In this document: in pieces, positions 30,001 through 40,484 of the stretch
Numbering within the stretch: position 1 is the stretch's first letter
Layout of the letters: each line of letters begins with the position of its first letter
DNA from: Chaetoceros tenuissimus
Taxonomy: Eukaryota > Bacillariophyta > Thalassiosirophyceae > Chaetocerotales > Chaetocerotaceae
Reading direction: 5' to 3'
Length of the DNA: 64,000 nt
Assembly (NCBI GenBank): GCA_021927905.1
Contig: BLLK01000069.1
Coordinates: 744,001 to 808,000 of the forward strand
Program-made: the position numbers and the translations under genes
The notes under the pieces: generated by a model
What the model saw: the letters and a program-made list of their open reading frames with translations, nothing else
Told to the model about the DNA's origin: nothing
Database searches by the model: none

Positions 30001-33000
30001 GAATTCTAGCTTTGACAGCGCATCCTTCGAACTTCTTGTCCAACAAGGTAACTGCAACTCGCGCGAAATTGACTGAATCAACTCGGACATCACCAACAAT
30101 GTCACCAGGTTTAAGTTTCTCAATGAGGGTATTTGTAGGTGTCTGAGACTGAACCTCTTTCCTAGTGGAGGTAACTCTCTTTAATAAGATCTTTGGAGCC
30201 TCAGCATTTGTAACATCCATGGCAATAATTTTACACAAGACTGTATCATAAAGTCCAATATCTAAACCACCCTTGAGCTTTGGTACAATTGCAGTAAGAT
30301 TGTCAAGAAAACGAATAAATGCTCCATATCTTGAGTCAACACGAGCGCAGTACCCCTGAACGTAAGCACCCATGTATAGTGGAGTTTTTGGAGCTGGTAA
30401 AATGATCTGAGAAGACTTCTTCTTCGGCTCGGTAGATTTTGCTGTTTCTAAGAAAGCACTTTTCAACGAAACTATCGGAGTGATGACATTACCCTTTGGT
30501 CCTGAAGTGGCAAGGACTAAGGCTTCTTGTGCTATTTTCTTCCCCACTTTAAGATACTGATTGATTTCAGCATCAAAAGTTTCAGCTGATTCTAGTATCT
30601 CTTCCTCGTGTGTATCAAGAATCTGCTCAAATGGTAGCTTGCATGAAATAGATCCTGTTTGAGATTCCCCACCAGGAAGATACTTTGCCTTGATGGTTAC
30701 AATGGCATGACCAGGGAGGAATTCATTTTTGCCAACTTTCCTTGATGGTACTAGCTCAACAATCTTCATTGATTTGGTAGGGAGAATGGCACCTGGCGAA
30801 AGAAGCTTGTAGAGTTCATCCTGCCCTGCTTCCATAGTGATATCACCTTCTTCGGAGGTAGACAAATTCATACTCAAAACTATGCTGTAAAATTCTTCTT
30901 CGTCGTCGTTTGTTTTCTTCACAACCTTTTGAATCCTTACTTTCACGACATCACCAATATGATAGTCCACAGTGGGATCCTCAACTCCTACTTCTTCTGC
31001 AAGTCTTCGCGCACTAATCTTACCATAAACATTATTGTAAAAGGTAACGGTGATACCTTTCTTGTTAACACTACTGACAAATCCAGTTGCGACAGTATTT
31101 CTTTTGACACTAGCATAGTCTGCAATCATTTCCCCAGAATCAGTAACAAGTGACTTTTTAGCAGTCAAGGTGCATTTCTTTTCATGTGGATTAGACACAA
31201 GACATCGTACATCAATTTTCTTTCCAACCTTGTATTTTTCCGCACGGATTTTATTACGGTAAGCACTATCACCAGAAGTTTTGTCAAAGAGATGAGTTGC
31301 AGGGATAAGACCCTTAATTCCATTTCCACCAAGCTGAACTAAGACCCCTCCTCCATTGAGATTGCCAATGATTTTTACTGCTCTGTAAATAGCACCGGGT
31401 TTCAAGTCTGCGTGTGTGAGCACAGGGGAAGACACAATAGACTCAGCAGTTGTACAAGATGCAACATTTTCTATCCAATTCGAAGTCGATAAGATACGCA
31501 ATTTGGGTATAATATTGTTGAGAGAAAAGGTTTTAGCAAAAACATTGTCTGGTACACGTTTGTTCTCATTATCAATAGCTTTGGAGATGTGCACATATGC
31601 ACATTTTATTCTTGATGCAGATTTGTAAATTTCGTCCGAGCAGAGTCCATTGATGTCTTCCTTGTCGTCTACATCCATTGAATCTTCAGATGGTGGTAGA
31701 GCGAGTAAAGCTCCTACACCAGGGTCCAATCTAACAACCCTTGCATTCTCAACAATTGATCCAACCTCTGGCAAAGCATTTTCGTCACTGATTTCCATTG
31801 AAAGGATATTTGGTAGGAGAGAAAGACGAATTATTTTTGTCGTAGGATCAACTGCAATTAAACGTGCCGTAACCTAAGAAATGGAATGTTAGTTTTTGAA
31901 AATATGAAGTATGGCTTCAACATGGTTCAATATTCCACGCGTTCACTTACCTTTCTATTCTTTCCTACGAAAACACTCTTCCACCACATTTCAGCAACAA
32001 AGTTCTTATGATTGAAATCTTCATTAGGAACATATCCTCCAAGGTGTCCAGAATCAATTGCTCCTCTGTATACATTTCCAATGAGAGAGACACAAAGTCC
32101 ATTACGTGCAAAGTGTTCGACATCAACATCTACAAGCATTCCAGGATTTAAAGTACGGATTGTATGTTTTGCAGCAAGATGTGTCGAAGCTTTCATTTTC
32201 TTCGCAGCGCGAGTCTTTGTTGTCTCTAGTTTGACTTGAATAATTCTTACTGATTCGGCAGTAGTGTTTTCAGGAATGGAAGAAATTGTGAAATCATAGA
32301 TTCTTCCTTTATTCAATTTGAACTTCTGATCACCTTCTTCGTCGTCACTTTCTTCATCGCTTTCTTCATCACTATCCTCGTCTTCATTGAGAACTTTATA
32401 TTCTCCAAGAATATTTTCATACTTGAGAAAACAGCTATTGGAGCCAAGTCCACTAATACTAAGATCAATTACACATCCATGATCTTCGACACTTCTGATT
32501 CTTCCCCGAATGCTCATACCTTCATAAAGCATAGTCATGCTGAGTCCATTATTAAGCAAATTTGGCGAGATGGAAAGTTCAATTCTTCTCTTCATCTGTC
32601 CGCTTTGCCCATTAGAAGATTTGACAGTCTCCGAGGTCGCCTTTACAACAACTACTGGCAAAAACTGCCCAACAGTCAAAACTCTATACAATGGAATACC
32701 GGACTTGCTATCTTTGCGAATGAAACCAGTAAGCATTGAAGGGAGACTCACAACTGCATATTCATCTGCAACCTCTCTCACAACTCCAAGAAGCTTAGTG
32801 CCTTTCGCCAACTTTTGGAAAGAGATGGCTTCGATGAAAGCTGGCTTCTTGACATTAGCAGATTGTATAGGCTGAAGAACTGCTCCTCCTCCAATTGGCA
32901 GTGCAGATGTTGCGACTGGTGTAGAGGTTTCCTTTTTGCTCTTTTTAGATCTCTTTGCCTTTGCACGATCTTCTTTACCAAAAAGAAAGTCCTTTGAGTT

Positions 33001-33102
33001 TGAGCGTTTGCGGTTCTTCTTGTCTTCGCGAGCTGGCTCCTTCACTTCCTTCTTTGCTGAGCGATCAGCTCCTCCACGAGGAAAGAGTGTTTCTTCCTCC
33101 AT
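27045..33102 (-). CDS. RRP5: RRP5/PDCD11, rRNA processing factor with S1 and HAT repeats
   Basis: Three exons on the minus strand: 33102-31951, 31873-29259 and 29013-27045. The introns are 77 bp (GTAAGT...TTCTTAG) and 245 bp (GTAAGT...CCAACAG). Both joins keep frame and give 1911 residues, near yeast Rrp5 (1729) and human PDCD11 (1871). The N-terminus is Lys/Arg-rich (KKNRKRSNSKDF). About a dozen S1 RNA-binding repeats follow, for example GVVTRIESYGVFVRLENSEVSG late in the array. An extreme Asp/Glu/Ser tract, about 28350-28000, leads to HAT/TPR-like repeats (ERARTIFDALLEKNRKRMD). RRP5 works in the nucleolus in 18S and 5.8S rRNA maturation. The 5' region is shared with the DUF4291 gene. Confidence 0.92.
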
Positions 33103-33475
33103 GTTGTATTAGATAAAATGCTTTTTGGATACTCGTAGAACCACAAAGTTGTAGAAACAAGTATGTATGTAAAAAAGTTCTTTCAATGGTTGATTTTGTA
33201 AAGAAAAGTGAGAGTTGAAACATTTCTTTTTGAATGGCTACCAGGTATGAAAAAGAGCGCGCTCTCAGTCCCAAGTGGAAAGAGATATGAATCGAGTCCC
33301 ATCTTCCCAGTTGTGTTAGTCCCATCTTTTGAAATGATCTTCTTTTTGAGTTCATCTGTGTTCGCATCTGTTCCTTCGAACCGTCATCATCATCTATCAA
33401 CTACAACACATAACTAAGCTTATAATTCAATCGTGTCCTTTAATAGTATATAGTAAACAGACTTTAAAAACAAAC
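33103..33475. other. Divergent intergenic region, 373 bp
   Basis: Between the start codons of RRP5 (minus) and the DUF4291 gene (plus). No repeat or RNA is seen. Confidence 0.5.
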
Positions 33476-34153
33476 ATGACTTCAAACAAACCTAATCTAG
33501 CTCTTGGCACTTATAAAGATCAGCTTGAATCCTTGCCTAGTGAAGGTCGAGTTCTTCAAGCTCAATACACAGATGACTACGTTGTCGTCTATCAAGCTTA
33601 TTCATCTGCGATTTCTGAATGGGCAGTTCAACATAAATGTTTCGGTGGACCTGACTATTCATTCAATCGCATGTCGTGGATCAAACCAAATTTTACATGG
33701 ATGGTATATAGGTGTGGATGGTGTGAAAAAGATGCCAATCAAGAACGAGTACTTGCCATCAAATTGAGAAGAGATTTTTGGGAAGAGATTTTATCCAATG
33801 CTATGAGTACTTCTTGGGATCGAGAAAAATATCCTATTCGAGAAGAATGGAAGAACAAACTGCGTGAATCAGACGTAGTAATGCAATGGGATCCTGACCA
33901 TGAGCCATTCACTAATGAAAAGTATTCTCGACGTGCAATTCAGCTCGGTATAAGGAATGATATGCTCAAAAGATTTGGAGAAGGAGAGAGTTGTGCAATT
34001 GTTGATATTGAAGATATCACAGACTTTGTAAAGACTCTAAAAAGTACATGGATTGAGGGCAAGGAACAAAATAGATGCATTTCGAATCTAGAGCTTCCGG
34101 TCGAAACTATGTATCCACTCAATTCCATGTTATCACAGAAAATACTGATATAA
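33476..34153 (+). CDS. DUF4291 family protein
   Basis: A 225-residue single-exon protein. The hallmark stretches of DUF4291 are present: VVYQAYSSAISEWAV, then RMSWIKPNFTWMVYRCGW, ERVLAIKLRR, VVMQWDPDH and RAIQLGIRNDM. Length matches the family. DUF4291 proteins occur in bacteria, fungi and scattered algae; I know of no established biochemical role. The conserved Trp/Tyr/Lys pattern and the WDP motif suggest an enzyme or nucleotide-binding fold, which is a guess. No targeting peptide is apparent. The patchy spread of the family makes old lateral transfer possible, but codon use here does not look foreign by eye. Confidence 0.85.
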   Translation: MTSNKPNLALGTYKDQLESLPSEGRVLQAQYTDDYVVVYQAYSSAISEWAVQHKCFGGPDYSFNRMSWIKPNFTWMVYRCGWCEKDANQERVLAIKLRRDFWEEILSNAMSTSWDREKYPIREEWKNKLRESDVVMQWDPDHEPFTNEKYSRRAIQLGIRNDMLKRFGEGESCAIVDIEDITDFVKTLKSTWIEGKEQNRCISNLELPVETMYPLNSMLSQKILI

Positions 34154-34603
34154 TGTCTCTATGTAGACATACTTGAACTCAATAAGCAAAAAACTGATTA
34201 TGCAGACGATTCTTGTGTGTTAATCAGGGCAACTACTACTGACGAAGTTACATTTTGAATGGAATTATACGATACTATTACTTTTGTTCTTTCGTTCATA
34301 CTGTAGATAGATATTAGCATCTGATGGGTAAAAAATATACCAAAAAGTTAATTCCATTAACCGTAGTTTACCGGTGCTTACGTGGTCACTTTTTGCATCT
34401 CATTTTTTCGATGATGAAGAAGTGTTCGTTTAGTCTTTGAAGGCCCGGGCCTATGATTCAGCTTCGTTCTCCGTTTTCTCTCTTCTTAGTTCTCTGTTTA
34501 CTCCTTTTACTGCTTGCTCTCTTTATCGACATAACCTTACCTGCACCTGCGAAATTCATCATAATCAAAAACAAATAAAATAGTCTCTTCATTGATCGAA
34601 AAG
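34154..34603. other. Intergenic, 450 bp
   Basis: 3' flank of the DUF4291 gene and P450 promoter. A pyrimidine-rich stretch (about 34465-34530) precedes the P450 start. No gene is seen. Confidence 0.5.
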
Positions 34604-36136
34604 ATGTTATCTATGTTTCTCGAAGATTTAGAATCGAGCAGGAGTACTATTACTTTGTCCATTGTTGTCGGAATTTTCTCCATCTTTTACATTCACGACA
34701 AATTTAAGAAGAAATATTTCCCATCTTCAGTTCATTTCCCCTTCAACCAATTTTCACTACTTGAACTTGTCCACATTCTAGTTAAAATGAAGCTGAAAGG
34801 ACTGAAAAACTTTGATGATTTCTATTCTTATAATAGACGTAAATATGGCGACATATTTTATTTCGGAAAGCTTTTCTCTGCCGGTCACAAAGGTCCAGTA
34901 CTAACAGTTGCACATCCAGATGACCAGGTAGCGATTGTGAAGAAGGAACGAGATGTAGAATGGATAATTGCAATGCCTGACACTGCCACTGCAATTCACG
35001 GGCCTGGGAATTTTCAAGAATTAAGTGGAAAGAAACATTCAATATTGAGAAAGGTGTATAGTGCCATACTTTCTCCAAATGCTTTGGAATCTTTTTCAAA
35101 AGAAATGATTTATATATTCACTGCTTTTTGGGAAGATGTGGAGAAAAAGGACGCCATAGAACTCACTATGGAAATTAAACAAGTGCAACTGAAACTCATG
35201 TCGAAAATTTTATTTGGATTTGACTTGGCTTTGGACAAGGACAAGAAAGCATTTGACACCTTTGCAGCTGATTTTTTGTTGACAGAAAAAGCTTTGTTTG
35301 CACCAAGTAAAAATACTCAAGTATTTCAAGACGGCTTAGAAGCACGAAACCGTATTGCAAATGTATTGTTCCAGCGATTTGATGATATTTTTAGGAGCGT
35401 CCTTTCTAAAGGGGGTGAGACGACAGGAAGCAGTGCGATGCATCAGATTGCTACTGCACTAATTGAATCTGGATGTACAGGTCCATCTTCTGAATCAAGT
35501 AATGGCTTATCATACAATGTGGCAAGGGAAAACCTATACCTTCTTCTAGAGGCCTCGCATGGAACAACTATGTATACCACGTCATTAATGATGTACTTCC
35601 TTGCAAGCAAAGAGAACCATGAATCTCTCGAGAAAGTTCGACAAGAAGTGGATTCCATGGAACCTTCTTATACTGCACTCAAAAATTTCGCTTTTGGAAC
35701 TGCAATCATCAAAGAAACAATGCGAATGGCACCAATAATTGGAATGGTAACCTACCATGTCCAAGAAGGGAAGAAGCTCAAGATCAAGGATGCAGAAGTC
35801 AACGGTCCGATAAACTTAATGTTGAGCAGTTCCCACTGGTATACTGATCCTGATACTTTTCCAGAACCAAAATCCTTCTACCCAAAACGTTGGTTGGAAG
35901 GCACTGAACTTTCAGTTTCAGAATTTGCCAAAAGTGTCTTTAAACCGTTTGGATTTGGAAGACATGTATGCTTGGGATATCCTCTCGCAAACCTGGTACT
36001 AAAGGCCAATCTATACTGTTTTGCGAGCAAAAAGAGTCGAAGAATTTCGTTTGACGAAACCAAGGTGAAAATTGTGGATGATATATTTCCAATGAAGAAA
36101 GTAAGTGGTGACTTTCCTTGCCAAGTGATGGCATGA
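34604..36136 (+). CDS. Cytochrome P450 monooxygenase
   Basis: A 510-residue single-exon protein. The N-terminal hydrophobic segment (about 18-35) is a typical ER anchor. The ExxR motif appears as KETMRMAP, and the haem loop FKPFGFGRHVCLG puts the Cys ligand at residue 456. The I-helix motif usually written (A/G)GxD/ETT reads ASHGTT: the acidic residue is replaced by Gly while both Thr remain. The PERF-like region reads PKRW. This marks a class of P450 related to sterol or CYP7/8/51/26-like groups; I cannot assign the family. It probably hydroxylates a lipid or sterol, or catalyses an isomerase-type reaction if the missing acid affects oxygen activation. The ATG at 34604 is chosen over an upstream TTG frame. 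Confidence 0.85.
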   Translation: MLSMFLEDLESSRSTITLSIVVGIFSIFYIHDKFKKKYFPSSVHFPFNQFSLLELVHILVKMKLKGLKNFDDFYSYNRRKYGDIFYFGKLFSAGHKGPVLTVAHPDDQVAIVKKERDVEWIIAMPDTATAIHGPGNFQELSGKKHSILRKVYSAILSPNALESFSKEMIYIFTAFWEDVEKKDAIELTMEIKQVQLKLMSKILFGFDLALDKDKKAFDTFAADFLLTEKALFAPSKNTQVFQDGLEARNRIANVLFQRFDDIFRSVLSKGGETTGSSAMHQIATALIESGCTGPSSESSNGLSYNVARENLYLLLEASHGTTMYTTSLMMYFLASKENHESLEKVRQEVDSMEPSYTALKNFAFGTAIIKETMRMAPIIGMVTYHVQEGKKLKIKDAEVNGPINLMLSSSHWYTDPDTFPEPKSFYPKRWLEGTELSVSEFAKSVFKPFGFGRHVCLGYPLANLVLKANLYCFASKKSRRISFDETKVKIVDDIFPMKKVSGDFPCQVMA

Positions 36137-36505
36137 AGTAGCCAACCTTTCAGGTAGAAAAACATGAAGACAAATGATTGAAATGATTCATCTACTTCTC
36201 CAAAAGCATATTTGGACATGCTTATATCAAAGGCGCTTTATCAAAAGAGCGAGTATTCTAAGAGTACTTACTTTAAAAATACTAATTTTGGCAAAATATT
36301 TTCAAATTGCGAGTTTTGGAAAGTTGGTCAAATGGGACTGGTACATTAAAGTCGGGATCGCAAGGACCCTACAAAAGACAATTATCATCAGCCGCACATC
36401 GCACTTTTACACTGTGTAAGCTGAAGGTTCTCTCATCATCACTTCTTTCCATAATTACAAACCAATTCCCAAGTAATTGTATTTGCTTGCCAGCTAAAGG
36501 CGACA
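36137..36505. other. Intergenic, 369 bp
   Basis: P450 3' flank and upstream region of the YigZ/IMPACT gene. AT-rich; nothing recognised. Confidence 0.5.
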
Positions 36506-37258
36506 ATGACCATCTACTTCCCGCTGCATGTCCTCATCATTATGAGTCTACTGATATCAAGAGTTCGATCTTTTTCAACGTTCTCACATCGAAATGTTTG
36601 CATCAACAGTTTTCCCAAAACAAGTCAATTATTCAGTACTGTGCCACAGCAAACACTTGTAGAGCTTCCAGAAGGCCAGTACTATTCAGATGATCAAATT
36701 ATTAAAAAGAGTCATTTCATAGGAATAGCCAAATATTGCAACACTTGGACTGCTGCAAAAGATTTTGTAGAAAGTATTCGACTAGAGCATCCTAAAGCTC
36801 GACATGTATGCTTTGCCTATGTCGGTGGTTTCAATCCTAAAACAGAAAGGGCAAGTGATGATGGAGAACCACAGGGGACAGCCGGGATACCTATTTTGGG
36901 CGCAATCAATGGGGAAGAGATTTCAGACACTGTATGTGCTGTAGTGAGGTATTCGGGTGGTATCAAATTAGGGGCTGGTGGTTTGATTCGCGCGTATGGA
37001 GGAACTGCGAGAATGGCTTTGCGTGCTTCTGAGAAAATGATTCTTATTCCCAAGTCAACCACCAATGTCAAAACTGTAGGATCTAATGCAGGCCAATTGT
37101 ATTCAATAGCGGCAAAGTATAACGGCGTCGTGGAAAATGAGACATATCATGCGAATGGCGATATCGAAGTAACAATTACTTGTGATACTGAAGACTATGA
37201 AAGTATAATAGAAGATTTGACAGATGCCACCCGCGGAAATATATCATTTCAAGAATAA
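36506..37258 (+). CDS. YigZ/IMPACT family protein (UPF0029), organelle-targeted
   Basis: A 250-residue protein. The core signature SDDGEPQGTAGIPIL and VVRYSGGIKLGAGGLIRAYG is the conserved IMPACT/YigZ block, followed by the YigZ C-terminal ferredoxin-like domain (about 170-250). Bacterial YigZ is ~205 residues, so about 45 are extra at the N-terminus: a hydrophobic stretch IYFPLHVLIIMSLLI then RVRSFSTFSHRN. A signal peptide followed by a Phe at the expected cleavage point is the pattern of diatom plastid bipartite signals, but a mitochondrial route is also possible. Members bind nucleic acid or modulate translation stress in eukaryotes; the role here is unknown. Confidence 0.85.
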   Translation: MTIYFPLHVLIIMSLLISRVRSFSTFSHRNVCINSFPKTSQLFSTVPQQTLVELPEGQYYSDDQIIKKSHFIGIAKYCNTWTAAKDFVESIRLEHPKARHVCFAYVGGFNPKTERASDDGEPQGTAGIPILGAINGEEISDTVCAVVRYSGGIKLGAGGLIRAYGGTARMALRASEKMILIPKSTTNVKTVGSNAGQLYSIAAKYNGVVENETYHANGDIEVTITCDTEDYESIIEDLTDATRGNISFQE

Positions 37259-37472
37259 GATGATTTTTGAGTAGTTGATGATGAATATATTATACAATAA
37301 GGTTGGTCTCCTTTTATTCAGTTCCTATAATAAAATCATCTCCATTTCAACTAATACAAATATTTGAACTGCCATACTTAGATGGCTTCTTCATGGAATT
37401 AGTAACTGAAATTTTCCGCCTTTAGAATAGATAAGGTAGAGGTTATGATTATGTAATCATTTAATTTCATTT

Positions 37473-38772
37473 TCAGTCAATTTCATCAAGGATCGTTGGC
37501 ATCTCTCCTCCAGCAATCACGACTGCTGAAAATCGCTGAATCCATCTTGTATTTGGATGTGCTCTTTGTAACAATAAAATCTTTGGCCGTGTATAAATCA
37601 ATATGTTGAAAAATCCACTTGCTGGAAAGAATATACTCAAGGTTAAAAAGAACCAATCCTTTACACCTGTAGTACTTTTTCTGAGTGACGCAAAGAAGAA
37701 ATACACTGGCAAAGACCAAACCAAAAAGAAAGCAAGAATGTAAAGAAATGACTGATGAAAGGACTGACGTGTGATCGATAGCGGTCTCGTAATATTCTGA
37801 ATGGAGTTAGGAATCGTTTCGTTTCTGACTTGCTCTATTGCGTCTTCTTCTTTAGGTATGTTGCTACTTTCCATCGCCTCGGACTCTTCTTGACGAATCT
37901 TTTCTACCAATTCAACTATACTCACGGTTCCTTCATCTGGTATTCTTTCCTCCGTGTCACTTCTATCATCGAAAGCATCATTTTCATTGGATACTCGATA
38001 CGCATTTGCTTGCATGTGTATCAATTTTTCCTGTTGGAATACGTACTGAGTCAACATTCCCAAGAAGACAATTAGTAGAATAAAAATTATCACCAATGGT
38101 ATGGATAAGAAGATAGCTCCTGTCATTAGTGCATTCGGGCCTCTTGTACATTCAACACTATCATCTATCCAACAATTGAATGGTTTAGGGACAAGAGTAC
38201 ATAACGATCCATTTCTTGTCGGATTAATTTCCTGTTTTGCCAGTGCATGTGTAGCTCCTATCAGCCCAAATACCCAAATAAATGAATGAAAAATCCATTC
38301 TTTCTTCTTGCTGAATTCGTCTAGGTCTACTTTATATTTGACCTTGAGCAAAAAGTAAAACGTCAAAAAGAGAGTGTAGAGAGGTATCCCACTGGATCCT
38401 AACAAACCAATAAATCCAATAGCTTCGCATGAACCTGTTGTTCCTCTCGACCACAATCCCTGTGGAAGATCATCATCATTACTAGGTGATAAAAAAGGTG
38501 AAGTCAATATCCACAATGATTGAAATATATCAAAAATACTCAGTCCAAATATGATTCTGGAGTAAATAGACTTTAAACCTCTCGGATACCGTATAATCAT
38601 GAGAGCAATTGTTGTTGAGCCTGTATGAAATGTGAATAGGAAGCGATTGTTAAAAACGAAATATATAACCCCAAATAGAATGATGAACATCAACAACTGG
38701 CCCATACATACCTAATAGTGATACTGATGCAGAGGTGCATCGAATGATTTGGGAAACCACAAGGAGTTTCAT
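37473..38772 (-). CDS. 7TM receptor, GPCR-like (third of three)
   Basis: Two exons, 38772-38712 and 38620-37473, with a 91-bp intron (GTATGT...CATACAG). The small first exon supplies MKLLVVSQIIRCTSASVSLL, which completes TM1 together with GSTTIALMIIRYP of exon 2; 402 residues in all. An ATG inside the intron would also open the frame but gives a poorer TM1. Seven helices follow, with an Asp/Glu-rich third loop (about 225-300). TM2 has RIIFGLSIFDIFQSLW and TM7 ends FNILIYTRP, resembling the receptor at 17-18.8 kb. Ligand unknown. This is one of the expanded small 7TM families of diatoms. Confidence 0.7.
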
Positions 38773-39122
38773 TCTACACAATTGATTATGGACTTGGATG
38801 CACTGAACACCTAATAGTCCCTATGCACAAAGTCGAAGAGGAGAGTGGAAAGGAAAAAGGAAGCTAAGTAGCTTAGAAGGGTTCGCAAAAAATTGCATGC
38901 AATCTACAGTCCTGGTTCCGGAGAAATAGTGTCGAAAAGACACTAAATAGGCCTTTTGATGATATTTCCTAAATTTCAATTCACGACTAAAAATGGTGTG
39001 GGAACAAAATTTGTTCCTAAAAGTTACCTCCCTCATTTCTTCATGCAAAACTGTAGATCCTATTTGATCTCATAAAAATAAAGAGTAACAAAAATCATAC
39101 ATTAGTAAAGAAACATATTCAT
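38773..39122. other. Divergent intergenic region, 350 bp
   Basis: Between the third receptor (minus) and the vWA gene (plus). No repeat or RNA is recognised. Confidence 0.5.
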
Positions 39123-40348
39123 ATGCAAAACCCTATTCCAACTGCAATCCCAGTACCTACCGCACCTACAAATGGTGTGCAACAATATCAACTAAAAGAA
39201 AGCACACCTCTATCTGAACAATCCATCAAGGAACTCAAGAGACAAGGATATTCTCATGGACTAGCTTCATCTCTGACTGCTAATAACATGGAATTTCCAT
39301 TGCGTATCTGGGTAGTGGACAACAGCGGGTCCATGCAAAAGGCCGATGGACACAGAATCATTCCAACTCGTAAAAAGAATGAACTCAAAATTGTAGATTC
39401 AACAAGATGGGATGAGATTAAAGAAAGTGTCAATTATCATATAGAAATGAGTGCCTTATTAGAAGCGCCAACGAGTTTTCGATTATTAAATAATCCAGGT
39501 GCATCTGTTGGATCTCAACAGTTTGATGTTGCACAAATGGGTAGAGACCATATTCGATCTGATGTATCGAGAGCACATGCAATAATGACGAAATCGAGAC
39601 CGAATGGAGTAACTCCTTTGACAGAACACATTGATGAAATTTATTCTACTGTGAATGCTTTGGGTCCTTCTCTTACTGCGGAAGGAAAGAGGGTGGTCAT
39701 TGTTATTGCGACGGATGGATTACCAACAGATGCTTATGGAAACCATTCCAAATTTGAGCAGGACCGTTTTATTCGAAGCTTACGAGCTTTGGAAGGATTG
39801 CCAGTTTGGCTAGTTGTAAGATTATGCACTGACGATGATGAAGTTGTAAATTTTTACAATGACTTAGATGAAATGCTTGAAATTAGTATGGATGTTCTAG
39901 ATGACTTTGTAGGCGAAGGTGAGTTTTATTGATTGTTAGATTTGAATATTACTACAAACTTCAGCATATTTGCTCATGCTTCAATCGTTCTACTCTCTAC
40001 TTTGCAGCACATGAAGTCTATGAACATAACAAGTGGTTAAATTATGCACTTCCTTTACACAGAATGAGAGAAATGGGTTTCCATGATCGAGTCTTTGATA
40101 TGTTGGATGAGCGAACCCTGACAAAGGGAGAGCTGCGTGATTTCTGCATTTTATTGTTTGGTGTAGAGAATTTTGATGGAGTTTCAGATCCTAGTGTAGA
40201 CTGGCATGGATTCATGACCAGTATTGATTACTTATTGAAAAAGGAAGAACTACAATATGATCCTGTCAAGAAAAGGATGGCACCATGGATTAATTTACAA
40301 AAATTGAACAAGATATATGGGGATGGTAGTGCATGTGTAATAATGTAA
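39123..40348 (+). CDS. von Willebrand factor A domain protein with C-terminal CVIM prenylation box
   Basis: Two exons, 39123-39918 and 40008-40348, joined across an 89-bp intron (GTGAGT...CTTTGCAG); 378 residues. The vWA domain (about 55-265) has the metal-binding MIDAS motif DNSGS in IWVVDNSGSMQ, a Thr in GVTPLTEH and a later Asp in ATDGLP. The second exon is a helical region (HRMREMGFHDRVFDML) of unknown fold. The protein ends in CVIM, a CaaX box identical to that of K-Ras4B and favoured by farnesyltransferase, so it is predicted to be lipid-anchored to a membrane. A lipidated vWA protein suggests a scaffold or copine-like adaptor; that function is inferred. The start is the first ATG. Confidence 0.78.
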
Positions 40349-40484
40349 TAAATCTTCAACTAGTCACAAATTGGTATCAATAGTTTCGAATATACTTTAG
40401 TATTCATTTGTGTTCATGCATTGAATACAAACTTCGCTATTGAAAATTACATGATATCATATTTTTCTATATTTATCATACTAT

